Assembly (NCBI RefSeq): GCF_000515355.1
Contig: NZ_KI911634.1
Location: 79,104 to 111,300, forward strand
Source: Promicromonospora kroppenstedtii DSM 19349
GTDB taxonomy: Bacteria; Actinomycetota; Actinomycetes; Actinomycetales; Cellulomonadaceae
Direction: 5' to 3'
Length of the DNA: 32,197 nt
The notes beneath the pieces were generated by a model. It saw nothing but the letters and a program-made list of their open reading frames with translations. It made no database searches and was not told where the DNA came from. Below are positions 7,132 to 16,874 of this stretch, piece by piece. A program made the translations under genes and the position numbers. How positions within the stretch are numbered: the first letter of the stretch is position 1; each line of letters starts with the position of its first letter.

Positions 7132-8267
7132 GCGCTGACGTGGAAGTCGTGGAGCAGGCACCGGCCCCGGTGCCCGGCACGCGCGGCACGTGGTCCCTGT
7201 CCTGGCACGGACTGCGCACCGTCACGGTGCTGGAGCTGCGCCAGCGCGTGCGCTCCACGCGGTGGAAGACCGCGCTGATCGTCTGGTTCCTCGTGGTCGG
7301 CCTGATCACGATGCTGACCACCGGGGCGTTCGCCATCATCTCCGGCGACGGCAGCACCGACGAGACGTTCGGCGGGACGGTCTACAGCATCGTCGTCGGC
7401 TTCGTGCTGTTCCTCGGGCTGCTCGTGGCGCCCACCCTGTCGTCGGGCGCGATCAACGGCGACCGGAACGCGGGCACGCTCGCGACGCTGCAGGTCACCC
7501 TCCTGACGCCCGCCGAGATCGTGCTCGGCAAGCTCGCCGCCGCCTGGATCGCGGCGCTCGCGTTCCTCGTGGCCAGCATCCCGTTCCTGGTCTGGGCGCT
7601 GGTCGGCGGCGGCGTGTCCTGGTTCGCACTGCTCACCACGGTGCTCATGCTGGCGCTCGTGCTCGGCGTGGTGTGCGCCATCGGGCTCGGTTTCTCGGCC
7701 GTGGTCTCCAAGACCTCGGGGTCCGCCGTGCTCACCTACCTCACGGTCGGCGGGATCACCGCCGTGCTGCCGATCCTGTTCGGTCTGCTCGTCCCCGCAA
7801 CGACGACCACCGAGAGCGTGCGGGTGTGGGCCGTCGAGGCCGGGTACACCTGGGAGGAGACCACCGCGCCCGAGTGCGAGTGGCAGACCCAGGAGATCGA
7901 CGTCTGGCACAGCGAGCGCACGTGGTGGCTGCTCGCGCCCAACCCGTTCGTCGTGGTCGCCGACGCGCAGCCGCTCGGCGACCCGGAGACGCTCGGCGAG
8001 GACGAGAACATGCTCGCCGTCCTCCAGTACGGCGTCCGGTACGCGCGCACCGGCGACTCCGGACCGCGGGACTGGTGCACGGGCGTGTACATGGGCGAGG
8101 GCTCGCAGCCCGAGTCGCCCGTGGAGCCGGTCCAGGTCACCGACCAGCTCGTCTGGCCGTGGGGCCTCGGGTTCGACCTGTTGCTCGGCGCGGCCGGCGT
8201 GATCGTCGCCGTGAACCGGCTGCGGGTCCCGACCGCGCGACTCGCGCAGGGGACCCGCGTCGCCTGA
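7128..8267 (+). CDS. ABC transporter permease (ABC-2 type)
   Basis: The 379-residue protein has about six membrane segments: WFLVVGLITMLTTGAFAII, IVVGFVLFLGLLVAPTLSSG, WIAALAFLVASIPFLVWALV, LLTTVLMLALVLGVVCAIGLGF, LTYLTVGGITAVLPILFGLLV and a last one near the C-terminus (LGFDLLLGAAGVIVAV). Between segments five and six lies a polar outer loop of about 110 residues containing two Cys (PECEW and DWCTG) that could form a disulfide. It is an ABC-2 membrane protein working with the ATPase just upstream, with GGAGGAG before the start and a 4-base overlap. The transported substance cannot be inferred. It converges on DUF5063 with a 3-bp gap. Confidence 0.88.
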   Translation: MSADVEVVEQAPAPVPGTRGTWSLSWHGLRTVTVLELRQRVRSTRWKTALIVWFLVVGLITMLTTGAFAIISGDGSTDETFGGTVYSIVVGFVLFLGLLVAPTLSSGAINGDRNAGTLATLQVTLLTPAEIVLGKLAAAWIAALAFLVASIPFLVWALVGGGVSWFALLTTVLMLALVLGVVCAIGLGFSAVVSKTSGSAVLTYLTVGGITAVLPILFGLLVPATTTTESVRVWAVEAGYTWEETTAPECEWQTQEIDVWHSERTWWLLAPNPFVVVADAQPLGDPETLGEDENMLAVLQYGVRYARTGDSGPRDWCTGVYMGEGSQPESPVEPVQVTDQLVWPWGLGFDLLLGAAGVIVAVNRLRVPTARLAQGTRVA

Positions 8268-8270
8268 CCG

Positions 8271-8840
8271 TCAGGAGTGGAGGGCGTCGTACTCCGCCTC
8301 GGCGGCGACGTCGTCCTCCACGTCCAGGCGCAGGTGCGCCAGCAGCACCTGCAGCACCCGCAGGGCCGACGCCGCGCGCTCGCCCCACAGGGAGAAGTAG
8401 GAGAACTGCCACCACCACAGGGCCTCGAGCTCGTGGCCGCCGTCGAAGTGCTGCAGGCCCTTGGCCAGGGCCTCGGCGACGCAGGCCAGGTCGCCCGACA
8501 GCGACGCGGCGCCGACGTCCTCGCCCAGCACGGGGTCCACGACCTCGGTGTAGTCGTCGAACCCGTCGAACATCTTGGACAGGGCCTCGCGCAGCGGGTC
8601 GAGGTCGGTGTCGGGGCCGGCGTCCGGCTCGTAACGCTCCTTGGGCACCACGTCCACGATCGCCGCGAGCCGCGCCCCCGCGGCCAGCAGGTCCGACGTC
8701 GCCAGCACGAGCAGCGAGAGCTCCGCCCCCGGCATCCCGCCCGAGGCGACCTGCGTCACCGTCGACAGGAACGTCCGTGCCTGTACGGACACCTGGTCAG
8801 CGACCTCTCGGAGGTCCGACCCGGGCGTGATCTCGCTCAT
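8271..8840 (-). CDS. DUF5063 domain protein
   Basis: The 189-residue, mostly helical, acidic protein contains ELSLLVLATSDLLAAGARLAAI, DPLREALSKMFDGFDDYTEVVDP and LEALWWWQFSYFSLWGERAASALRVLQVLLAHLR, typical of the DUF5063 family found beside recR in many actinobacteria. Its function is unknown. It starts 12 bp after the recR stop with a GGTGGGG ribosome site, so recR and this gene form an operon; a role with recombination-repair is only a guess from this linkage. The ATG at 8840 is chosen over a GTG at 8852 because the purine-rich site lies correctly before 8840. Confidence 0.82.
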   Translation of the reverse strand: MSEITPGSDLREVADQVSVQARTFLSTVTQVASGGMPGAELSLLVLATSDLLAAGARLAAIVDVVPKERYEPDAGPDTDLDPLREALSKMFDGFDDYTEVVDPVLGEDVGAASLSGDLACVAEALAKGLQHFDGGHELEALWWWQFSYFSLWGERAASALRVLQVLLAHLRLDVEDDVAAEAEYDALHS

Positions 8841-8852
8841 CGTGATCCCCAC

Positions 8853-8888
8853 CTACTTGTCGTTGCCGATGCTCTTGTCGTTGGCGAT
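8853..8888 (-). repeat. 18-bp tandem duplication at the 3' end of recR
   Basis: Two successive 18-base units (8871-8888 and 8853-8870) agree at 14 positions, with 14 of 15 matching before the last codon. They encode IANDKS and IGNDK-stop. It appears to be a recent duplication that extended the protein. Confidence 0.7.
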
Positions 8889-9476
8889 AACGCGGCGGCC
8901 TTCGAACGCGCGACCGAGGGTCACCTCGTCCGCGTACTCCAAGTCTCCACCCACCGGCAGACCCGAGGCCAGCCGCGAGACAGTGATACCCATATGGCCC
9001 ATCAGTCGGGAAAGATAGGTCGCCGTGGCCTCTCCCTCGACGTTCGGGTCGGTGGCGAGGATGACCTCCTTGACCGTCCCGTCCGCGAGCCGGGCAAGGA
9101 GCTCGCTGATGCGCAGGTCGTCCGGCCCGACGTTCTCGATGGGATTGATGGCCCCGCCGAGCACGTGGTAGCGGCCCCGGAACTCGCGCGTGCGCTCGAT
9201 GGCGACCACGTCCTTGGGCTCCTCGACGACGCAGATCACCTCGTCGCTGCGCCGTGGGTCGAGGCAGATGCGGCAGCGCTCGGCCTCGGCCACGTTGCCG
9301 CACAGCTCGCAGAACCGCACGCGCAGCTTCACCTCGTTGAGCGCGTCGACCAGCCGCTTGACCTCGTGGTTGTCCGTGGCCAGCAGGTGGAACGCGATGC
9401 GCTGCGCACTCTTGGGCCCGACGCCGGGAAGCCGGCCGAGCTCGTCGATCAGGTCTTGGACCGCGCCTTCGTACAC
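8853..9476 (-). CDS. recR: recombination mediator RecR
   Basis: The 207-residue protein has the full RecR layout: an N-terminal helix-hairpin-helix ([22 protein letters not shown], residues 11-32), a four-cysteine zinc finger (C56, C59, C68, C71), a Toprim domain (VVEEPKD with the acidic pair near 85, [18 protein letters not shown] at 138-154) and [24 protein letters not shown]. RecR works with RecF/RecO in gap repair by helping load RecA. The protein is slightly longer than usual because of a repeated tail, [11 protein letters not shown], from an 18-bp tandem duplication. The GTG start at 9476 follows a minus-strand TAGGCT at 8 bases. It lies opposite in direction to dnaX and lysC. Confidence 0.96.
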   Translation of the reverse strand: MYEGAVQDLIDELGRLPGVGPKSAQRIAFHLLATDNHEVKRLVDALNEVKLRVRFCELCGNVAEAERCRICLDPRRSDEVICVVEEPKDVVAIERTREFRGRYHVLGGAINPIENVGPDDLRISELLARLADGTVKEVILATDPNVEGEATATYLSRLMGHMGITVSRLASGLPVGGDLEYADEVTLGRAFEGRRVIANDKSIGNDK

Positions 9477-9559
9477 AAGAGGTCAGCCTACGGGGCGGCA
9501 CCGACATGCGGGCGCGAGACGAGACCGGATGAAGCGCGCGGTTCACGCACAATGCACGG

Positions 9560-10333
9560 GTGCCCGAACTCGATCTGACGACCATCGCCCTGCTCCTGCT
9601 CGCCGGCCTCGCCGCCGGGTGGGTCGACGCCGTGGTCGGCGGGGGAGGGCTGATCCAGCTCCCCGCGCTGCTGCTCGTCCCCGGGATCAGCCCCGTGCAG
9701 GCCCTGGCGACCAACAAGCTCGCCAGCATCATGGGCACGTCCACCAGCGCCATCACCTTCTACCGGCGTGTCCAGCCCGACCTGCGCACCGCCGGGCCCA
9801 TGGCGCTCGCGGCCCTGGCCGGTGCCTTCGGAGGCGCGGTCGGGGCGTCGCACATCCCCGCCCAGCTCTTCAAACCGATCATCCTCGTGGTGCTCGTCGG
9901 CGTGCTGGCCTGGACCCTGCTCAAGCCGAACGTCGGGCAGCACGACGACCTGAGGTGGGTCGGCAACGGGCACCGGCGCATCGCCGCCCTGATCGGCCTG
10001 CTCATCGGCGCGTACGACGGGCTGCTCGGCCCCGGAACAGGCACATTCCTGGTGATCAGCCTGGTGAGCTTCCTCGGGTACTCGTTCCTTCCGGCGTCGG
10101 CCATCGCCAAGATCGTGAACTTCGCGACCAACCTGGGCGCTCTGCTCTTCTTCGTCCCGAGCGGTGCCGTGATCTGGGCCCTCGGCCTCGGGATGGGCGT
10201 GGCCAACATCATCGGCGCGTACATCGGCGCCCGGATGGCCGTGGCCAAGGGCTCGACCTTCGTGCGCATCGTCTTCGTCGTCGTCGTGGGTGCCCTGATC
10301 GCCCGCCTGGCCTGGGACGTCTTCGCGGGTTAG
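9560..10333 (+). CDS. TauE/SafE (TSUP) family membrane permease
   Basis: The 257-residue protein has seven to eight hydrophobic segments and two family-type repeats: GLAAGWVDAVVGGGGLIQLPALLLV (residues 15-39) with LATNKLASIMGTSTSAITF, and LIGLLIGAYDGLLGPGTGTFLVISLVSFLGYSFLPASAIAKIVNFATNLGALLFF in the second half. TSUP proteins export sulfite, sulfoacetate and related anions or carry other small anions; the substrate is unknown. The GTG start at 9560 is preceded by CACAAT with 6 bases between, suggesting a leaderless transcript. It diverges from recR and precedes lysC by 126 bp; no functional link to lysine synthesis is implied. Confidence 0.88.
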   Translation: MPELDLTTIALLLLAGLAAGWVDAVVGGGGLIQLPALLLVPGISPVQALATNKLASIMGTSTSAITFYRRVQPDLRTAGPMALAALAGAFGGAVGASHIPAQLFKPIILVVLVGVLAWTLLKPNVGQHDDLRWVGNGHRRIAALIGLLIGAYDGLLGPGTGTFLVISLVSFLGYSFLPASAIAKIVNFATNLGALLFFVPSGAVIWALGLGMGVANIIGAYIGARMAVAKGSTFVRIVFVVVVGALIARLAWDVFAG

Positions 10334-10385
10334 ACGCCGCCGTCCCGCACGGTGAACGCCGAAGCGCCCGGAATTCCCGCCGTCG

Positions 10386-10391
10386 TACCAT
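10386..10391 (+). promoter_or_regulatory. -10 candidate for the lysC-asd operon
   Basis: TACCAT fits TANNNT in the 126-bp gap before lysC and is followed by a leader of about 60 bases with a good ribosome site (GGAAGG) before 10460. No convincing -35 box is visible. Confidence 0.35.
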
Positions 10392-10459
10392 CGATGCGCA
10401 AACCCAACCACCCGGCGGGCCGTTGAGACAGACGGAGGCCGGCAACGGAAGGCAGGCGC

Positions 10460-12845
<2,386 letters not shown>

Positions 12846-12870
12846 GACGGTGCGGCGCGCACGCCTGCAG

Positions 12871-12910
12871 GGGCGGGACGGACCACGGTCCGTCCCGCCC
12901 TCTTTCGTCT
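12871..12910 (+). terminator. Rho-independent terminator after lysC-asd
   Basis: A perfect 14-base stem (12871-12884 with 12887-12900), very GC-rich, is followed by TCTTTCGTCT. The innermost pairs probably open to form a normal loop. Confidence 0.88.
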
Positions 12911-12937
12911 GCCCCTTGCGCGTCCATCTAGTTCTAT

Positions 12938-12961
12938 GGTTCATTAGTCGGGTAACGAACC
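12938..12961. promoter_or_regulatory. operator of the GntR/ABC operon
   Basis: GGTTCATTA (12938-12946) and TAACGAACC (12953-12961) form an inverted repeat with 8 of 9 pairs and a 6-base spacer, immediately before the ribosome site of the GntR gene. A TATGGT -10 candidate (12935-12940) overlaps the left arm, so binding should block transcription. YtrA-type GntR regulators normally repress their own operon this way; binding here is inferred. Confidence 0.68.
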
Positions 12962-12979
12962 AATGGAGGGGGTGAGCCG

Positions 12980-13354
12980 GTGTTCGACGGGCCCGAGCCG
13001 ATCTACATCCAGATCGCGCAGATGATCCGTGCACAGGTACTCGCCGGTGAGCTGAAGGAGGAGGAACAGGTCATGTCCACCACACAGTTCGCGACGACGT
13101 TCCGCATCAACCCGGCGACCGCCCAGAAGGCGTTCGCCGGTCTGGTCGAGGAGGGCGTGCTCTACAAGCGCCGCGGTCTGGGCATGTTCGTCGCGCCGCA
13201 GGCGCGGGAGCGTCTGCTCGCCGACCACCGCAAGCGCTACTTCGAGGAGGTCCTGGCGCCCGCGCTGCAGCAGGCGGACATCCTCGGCATCCCGACCGAG
13301 GACGTCGTCGCCTACGTCCTGGGTGCCGACAAGAAGAAGACGGAGGAGTCATGA
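12980..13354 (+). CDS. GntR family regulator, YtrA subfamily
   Basis: The 124-residue protein has only the N-terminal winged helix of GntR proteins (IYIQIAQMIRAQVLAGELKEEEQVMSTTQFATTFRINPATAQKAFAGLVEEGVLYKRRGLGMFV, residues 8-72) and a short helical tail of about 50 residues, as in the YtrA subfamily, which lacks a large ligand domain. Such regulators control adjacent ABC transporter operons, in Bacillus in response to cell-wall antibiotics. The GTG start at 12980 has GGAGGGGG 7 bases upstream. The stop overlaps the ATG of the first ABC ATPase (13351-13354). The inverted repeat at 12938-12961 is its likely operator. Confidence 0.92.
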   Translation: MFDGPEPIYIQIAQMIRAQVLAGELKEEEQVMSTTQFATTFRINPATAQKAFAGLVEEGVLYKRRGLGMFVAPQARERLLADHRKRYFEEVLAPALQQADILGIPTEDVVAYVLGADKKKTEES

Positions 13355-14301
13355 CGACGACCGCACCTTTCGGGGCCCGCCTGGACGACGTCGTCGTCCA
13401 CTTCGGCAGGAGCCACCGGGTGCTGCAGAACGGCACCATGGTCCGGGACGAGGCGAGCACGGCGCTCGACGGCGCCTCGCTCACGATCCGCCCCGGCGCC
13501 ATCACCGGAGTGCTGGGCCGCAACGGTGCCGGCAAGACGACGATGCTTTCGCTGCTGGCGGCGTTCACCCGCCCCACCAGCGGTAGCGTCCTGGTCGGGC
13601 CCGAGGGCGCGCAGGAGGACCCGTGGGAGAACCCGTGGATCACCTCCGGTACGCAGCTCGTCCGCGAGAGCGGCGACCTGATGACCGACGAGAAGGTCTC
13701 CACCTCGCTCAGGTACTACGCCGACATGCGGCCGAGCTGGAGCGCCGAGACGGCCGAGCGTCTGCTGGACCTGTTCGAGGTCGACGTCCGCAAGAAGCCG
13801 TCGGCGCTGTCGCGCGGCAAGCGGTCCGCGGTCGGGGCCAGCATCGGCCTGGCCACGCGCGCGCCGCTGACCATCTTCGACGAGGTCTACCTCGGCATGG
13901 ACGCCCCCACGCGGTACGCGTTCTACGACGAGCTCCTCGCCGACTACGCCGAGCACCCCCGCACGATCCTGCTGTCCAGCCACCTGGTCGAGGAGGTCGA
14001 GCGCCTGTTCGAGGACGTCGTCGTGATCGACCGGGGCCGGGTGCTCCTGGCCGAGCCCGCCGACGAGATGCGGGCGCGCGGGTTCAGCCTCACCGGCACC
14101 AAGGACGCTGTCGAGCGCATCGCGGGCGGACGCCGCGTGCTGCACCGCCAGCAGCTCGGCGCGACCGTGCAGGTCACGCTGGAGGGCGCGCTCGAGGACA
14201 CCGAGCGGGCCGCCGCGCGCGAGGCGGGCGTCGAGGTCGGCTCCGTGCCGGTGCAGGACCTCTTCGTGCGCCTCACTGGCTCCGGGAACGTGCCGTCATG
14301 A
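13351..14301 (+). CDS. ABC transporter ATPase, YtrB-like, with divergent motifs
   Basis: The 316-residue protein has Walker A GRNGAGKTT (residues 56-64), signature LSRGKRS (153-159) in place of LSGGQ, Walker B TIFDE (174-178) followed by V-Y where DEP is usual, D-loop GMD in place of GLD, and the switch His211 in SSH. Catalytic Lys, Asp, Glu and His are all kept, so it should bind and probably hydrolyse ATP. The signature ending APLTIFDE resembles the GntR-linked YtrB branch. An insertion (PEGAQEDPWENPWITSG, about 84-100) precedes the Q-loop area. It overlaps the genes on both sides by ATGA junctions and is thus part of one operon with the GntR gene and the membrane proteins. Confidence 0.9.
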   Translation: MTTTAPFGARLDDVVVHFGRSHRVLQNGTMVRDEASTALDGASLTIRPGAITGVLGRNGAGKTTMLSLLAAFTRPTSGSVLVGPEGAQEDPWENPWITSGTQLVRESGDLMTDEKVSTSLRYYADMRPSWSAETAERLLDLFEVDVRKKPSALSRGKRSAVGASIGLATRAPLTIFDEVYLGMDAPTRYAFYDELLADYAEHPRTILLSSHLVEEVERLFEDVVVIDRGRVLLAEPADEMRARGFSLTGTKDAVERIAGGRRVLHRQQLGATVQVTLEGALEDTERAAAREAGVEVGSVPVQDLFVRLTGSGNVPS

Positions 14302-15044
14302 GCGCGGCGACTGCCCTGGTGCGCGATGCCGACCAGCGCGGCGCCCGGCGGGCGGCCGGCGTCACGGTCCGCGTCGTCGCCACCATCGGTGCGTGGTACT
14401 GGGCGATCTTCGTGGTCGTGGCCGCCGCGGTCATCGTCGGCAACGACCGGTTCGGCTCCGGCCTGGACCAGGGCGTCCTCGACGCCCAGATGGGCGGCCC
14501 GTCCCGCTGGTTCCTCCTGGTGCTCGGCATCATCATCCCGGCGGCCTACCTCCGGCTGCACGTCGCGGCCGGCGGCACCCGCCGGTCCCTCGCGGTCGGC
14601 ACCGTCCAGGGCGCCCTCGTCAGCGGCGTGCTGATCGGGCTCGTCACGGCGTTCTACCTGCTCGGCGAGCGCGCGCTGTTCGCCGCGCTCGACCAGCCCT
14701 GGGTCCGCGAGTTCGGGCTGCCGGTGGACGGCGTCGCCGGTGTCGCCCTCACGGTGCTGTCCGAGGCGCTCGTCGCCGCCACGTACTACCTGGCCGGCGC
14801 CGCGATCTCGGCTGGCTACTACCGGCTCGGTGTGGTGCGCGGCTCCCTCTACCTGCTCGTCGCGCTCGTCCCGGCGGCCCTGGCCGACCTGTCCACCCAC
14901 ACCGGCGTCACCGCTCTGGTCGTGGGCCCGGAGAACCTGCCCGGCGTCCTGCTCGGGCTGGCGGGTGGCGCCGTCGCGGTCGCCCTGGCGGCCTGGCTGT
15001 TCAGCACGCCTGTCCGAACCGTCCACCTGCGGCCATCCCTCTGA
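14298..15044 (+). CDS. hypothetical ABC-associated membrane protein 1
   Basis: The 248-residue protein has six likely membrane helices: near residues 29-49 (IGAWYWAIFVVVAAAVIVG), 72-90 (WFLLVLGIIIPAAYLRLHV), 101-122 (VGTVQGALVSGVLIGLVTAFYLL), 150-170, 183-199 and 213-234. A conserved-looking loop, LHVAAGGTRRSLAVG, follows helix two. It starts inside the stop of the YtrB-like ATPase gene and is paralogous to the next gene (shared GG-T/S-RRSL, RGAL/QGAL and LLGER blocks). It is most likely the membrane partner of that ATPase. Cargo unknown. Confidence 0.8.
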   Translation: MSAATALVRDADQRGARRAAGVTVRVVATIGAWYWAIFVVVAAAVIVGNDRFGSGLDQGVLDAQMGGPSRWFLLVLGIIIPAAYLRLHVAAGGTRRSLAVGTVQGALVSGVLIGLVTAFYLLGERALFAALDQPWVREFGLPVDGVAGVALTVLSEALVAATYYLAGAAISAGYYRLGVVRGSLYLLVALVPAALADLSTHTGVTALVVGPENLPGVLLGLAGGAVAVALAAWLFSTPVRTVHLRPSL

Positions 15045-15055
15045 GGAGGACGACG

Positions 15056-15862
15056 ATGACAACACCGACCATCGAGGAGACCGCGATGAGCCGCAGCCGG
15101 CTCGCCCGGTCCGCGCACCTGCGGGGCGTCGCCGGCGTGGCCCGGAGGCTCCGCGTCTCGGGCCTCACCATCGGCATCTGGTTCTGGGGCGTCTACGCGC
15201 TGTACGCCGTGGGGATCAGCGTCGGCAACGCAGCGGCCGGCAACGACCTGGAGATCAGCGCGCTCGATGCGACGCTCGGCGCGGCGCGCTGGCCCATGAT
15301 CGCGCTCGGCGTCATGGTCCCCTCCGGGATCCTGGCGATGCACGTCTCCGCCGGCGGCAGCCGCCGGTCCCTGTTCGACGGCGTGCTGCGCGGCGCGCTC
15401 GTCGTCGGCGGCGTCCTCGGCGTCGTGACCACGCTCGCGCTGCTCGGCGAACGACTGCTGAGCACGTCGCTGGGCATGAGCTGGCGCCGCCTCGGCGCGC
15501 TGCCCTTCGACTCGCCCCTGGCCGTGCTCGGCACCGCCGTCGCCGAGGGCCTGGTGCTCGTCACGTACATCCTGGTGGGCGCCTGCATCGGCACCGGCTT
15601 CAGCCACGCCGGGGCCTGGGGCACGCTCCTGATCGTCCCGCTCGCCCTGCCCGCCGTGCTCACCGACGTCGCCACCCGGACCGGTGTCATCGGCGCCATC
15701 GCCAACGTCCAGCTCGTGCCCGACCTCGACCACGCCGAGGTACCGCCGGGCGAGGGCCTCGCAACCATGCTGATCGGCCTCGGCGGTTCCGCCCTCGCGG
15801 TCGTGATCGCCGCGGTCGTGCTCCGCGCGCTGCTGCGCACCGTCCCGGTACGTCCCGCCTGA
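15056..15862 (+). CDS. hypothetical ABC-associated membrane protein 2
   Basis: The 268-residue protein has six likely membrane helices and the same plan as the preceding gene: WFWGVYALYAVGISVGN, MIALGVMVPSGILAMHVSAGGSRRSLFDGVLRGALVVGGVLGVVTTLALLGERLL, LGTAVAEGLVLVTYILVGACIGTGF, GTLLIVPLALPAVLTDVATRTGVIGAI and a last helix near the end. The pair clearly comes from a tandem duplication and may form a heterodimer. GAGGAGG stands 6 bases before the ATG at 15056. An in-frame ATG at codon 11 is possible but has a weaker site. The stop is 28 bp before the next ATPase gene. Confidence 0.8.
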   Translation: MTTPTIEETAMSRSRLARSAHLRGVAGVARRLRVSGLTIGIWFWGVYALYAVGISVGNAAAGNDLEISALDATLGAARWPMIALGVMVPSGILAMHVSAGGSRRSLFDGVLRGALVVGGVLGVVTTLALLGERLLSTSLGMSWRRLGALPFDSPLAVLGTAVAEGLVLVTYILVGACIGTGFSHAGAWGTLLIVPLALPAVLTDVATRTGVIGAIANVQLVPDLDHAEVPPGEGLATMLIGLGGSALAVVIAAVVLRALLRTVPVRPA

Positions 15863-15890
15863 CCACCCCCACGATCTTGAAGGAGCGACC

Positions 15891-16874
15891 ATGACGTCCC
15901 CAGTCGTCGAAGTCCGCAACCTCCGCAAGACCTATCCCGGCGCCGGCCGCGGTGCCGCCCCCAAGACAGCCGTCGCCGACGTGTCCTTCCAGGTGGCCCG
16001 CGGCGAGATCTTCGGGATCCTCGGACCCAACGGGGCCGGGAAGACCACCACCGTCGAGTGCCTCGCCGGGCTGCGGCACGCCGACGGCGGCACCATCCGG
16101 GTGCTGGGCCACGACCCCCAGGCCGACCCCACCGCCGTCCGCGAGCACGTGGGCGTGCAGCTCCAGGAGGCCGCCCTGCACGACAAGATCACCGTCGGCG
16201 AGGCGCTCGACGTCTTCGGATCCTTCTACCCGCAGCGGGCGGACTCGGCCGAGCTCCTCGACCTGCTCGACCTGACCGCCCACCGCGACCAGCAGTTCGG
16301 CAAGCTCTCCGGGGGCCAGAAGCAGCGGCTCTCCATCGCGCTCGCCCTGGTGGGCCGGCCGCAGGTGGCGATCCTCGACGAGCTCACCACCGGCCTCGAC
16401 CCCGCGGCACGGCGCGCCACCTGGGACCTCGTCGAACGGGTCCGCGACTCGGGCGTCACCGTGCTGCTGGTCACCCACTTCATGGACGAGGCCGAACGGC
16501 TCTGCGACCGGCTCGTCGTCATCGACGCCGGCCGCGTCGTCGCCGAGGGCACGCCCGCCGCCCTCATCGAGGGCCTCGAGGGGCACCGCGGCGTCCGCCT
16601 CCGTTTCGCCGACGACGCCGCCCGCTCCCGCGCGGCCCAGCTGCTCACCGCGCTCTCCGAGCGGGACCCCGACGTCGTCGGCGTCGTCCCGGCCGGGGAC
16701 GAGATCGAGGTGACCGGCACCCGCAAGGTGCTGTTCGCCGTCGTGCAGGCGCTCGCGGCCGCCGACGTCGTCCCCGACGACGTGCGGACCGTCGAGCGCA
16801 CCCTGGAGGACGTGTTCGTGCAGGTCACCGGTCGTGCTTACCGGGCTGAGGAGAACGAGGAGGTGGCGGCATGA
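15891..16874 (+). CDS. ABC transporter ATP-binding protein (ABC-2 exporter type)
   Basis: The 327-residue ATPase has canonical motifs: Walker A GPNGAGKTTT (45-54), Q-loop VQLQEAALHDKITV, signature LSGGQKQRLSIALALVG, Walker B VAILDE with DELTTGLDP, and the switch His in LVTHFMDEAERLCDR. The region after about residue 225 is the accessory domain ending in TLEDVFVQVTGRAYR, as in DrrA/NatA-like ATPases. AAGGAG is 6 bases before the ATG. It overlaps the following permease gene (ATGA, 16871-16874). Unlike the first ATPase in this locus, all its motifs are standard, so the operon seems to hold two different ABC units. Confidence 0.93.
   Translation: MTSPVVEVRNLRKTYPGAGRGAAPKTAVADVSFQVARGEIFGILGPNGAGKTTTVECLAGLRHADGGTIRVLGHDPQADPTAVREHVGVQLQEAALHDKITVGEALDVFGSFYPQRADSAELLDLLDLTAHRDQQFGKLSGGQKQRLSIALALVGRPQVAILDELTTGLDPAARRATWDLVERVRDSGVTVLLVTHFMDEAERLCDRLVVIDAGRVVAEGTPAALIEGLEGHRGVRLRFADDAARSRAAQLLTALSERDPDVVGVVPAGDEIEVTGTRKVLFAVVQALAAADVVPDDVRTVERTLEDVFVQVTGRAYRAEENEEVAA

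Noticed and set aside
6199-8267. ABC exporter signature LSRGQKQ as evidence of a dead ATPase
   Set aside because: Arg at this position is common in this exporter branch, and the Walker A, Walker B and switch residues are intact.
10394-10426. Ten-codon frame (MRKPNHPAGR) 3 bases after a TACCAT box before lysC, as a lysine attenuator leader
   Set aside because: Only one Lys codon and no terminator or alternative hairpins before lysC; the chance of a short frame here is high.
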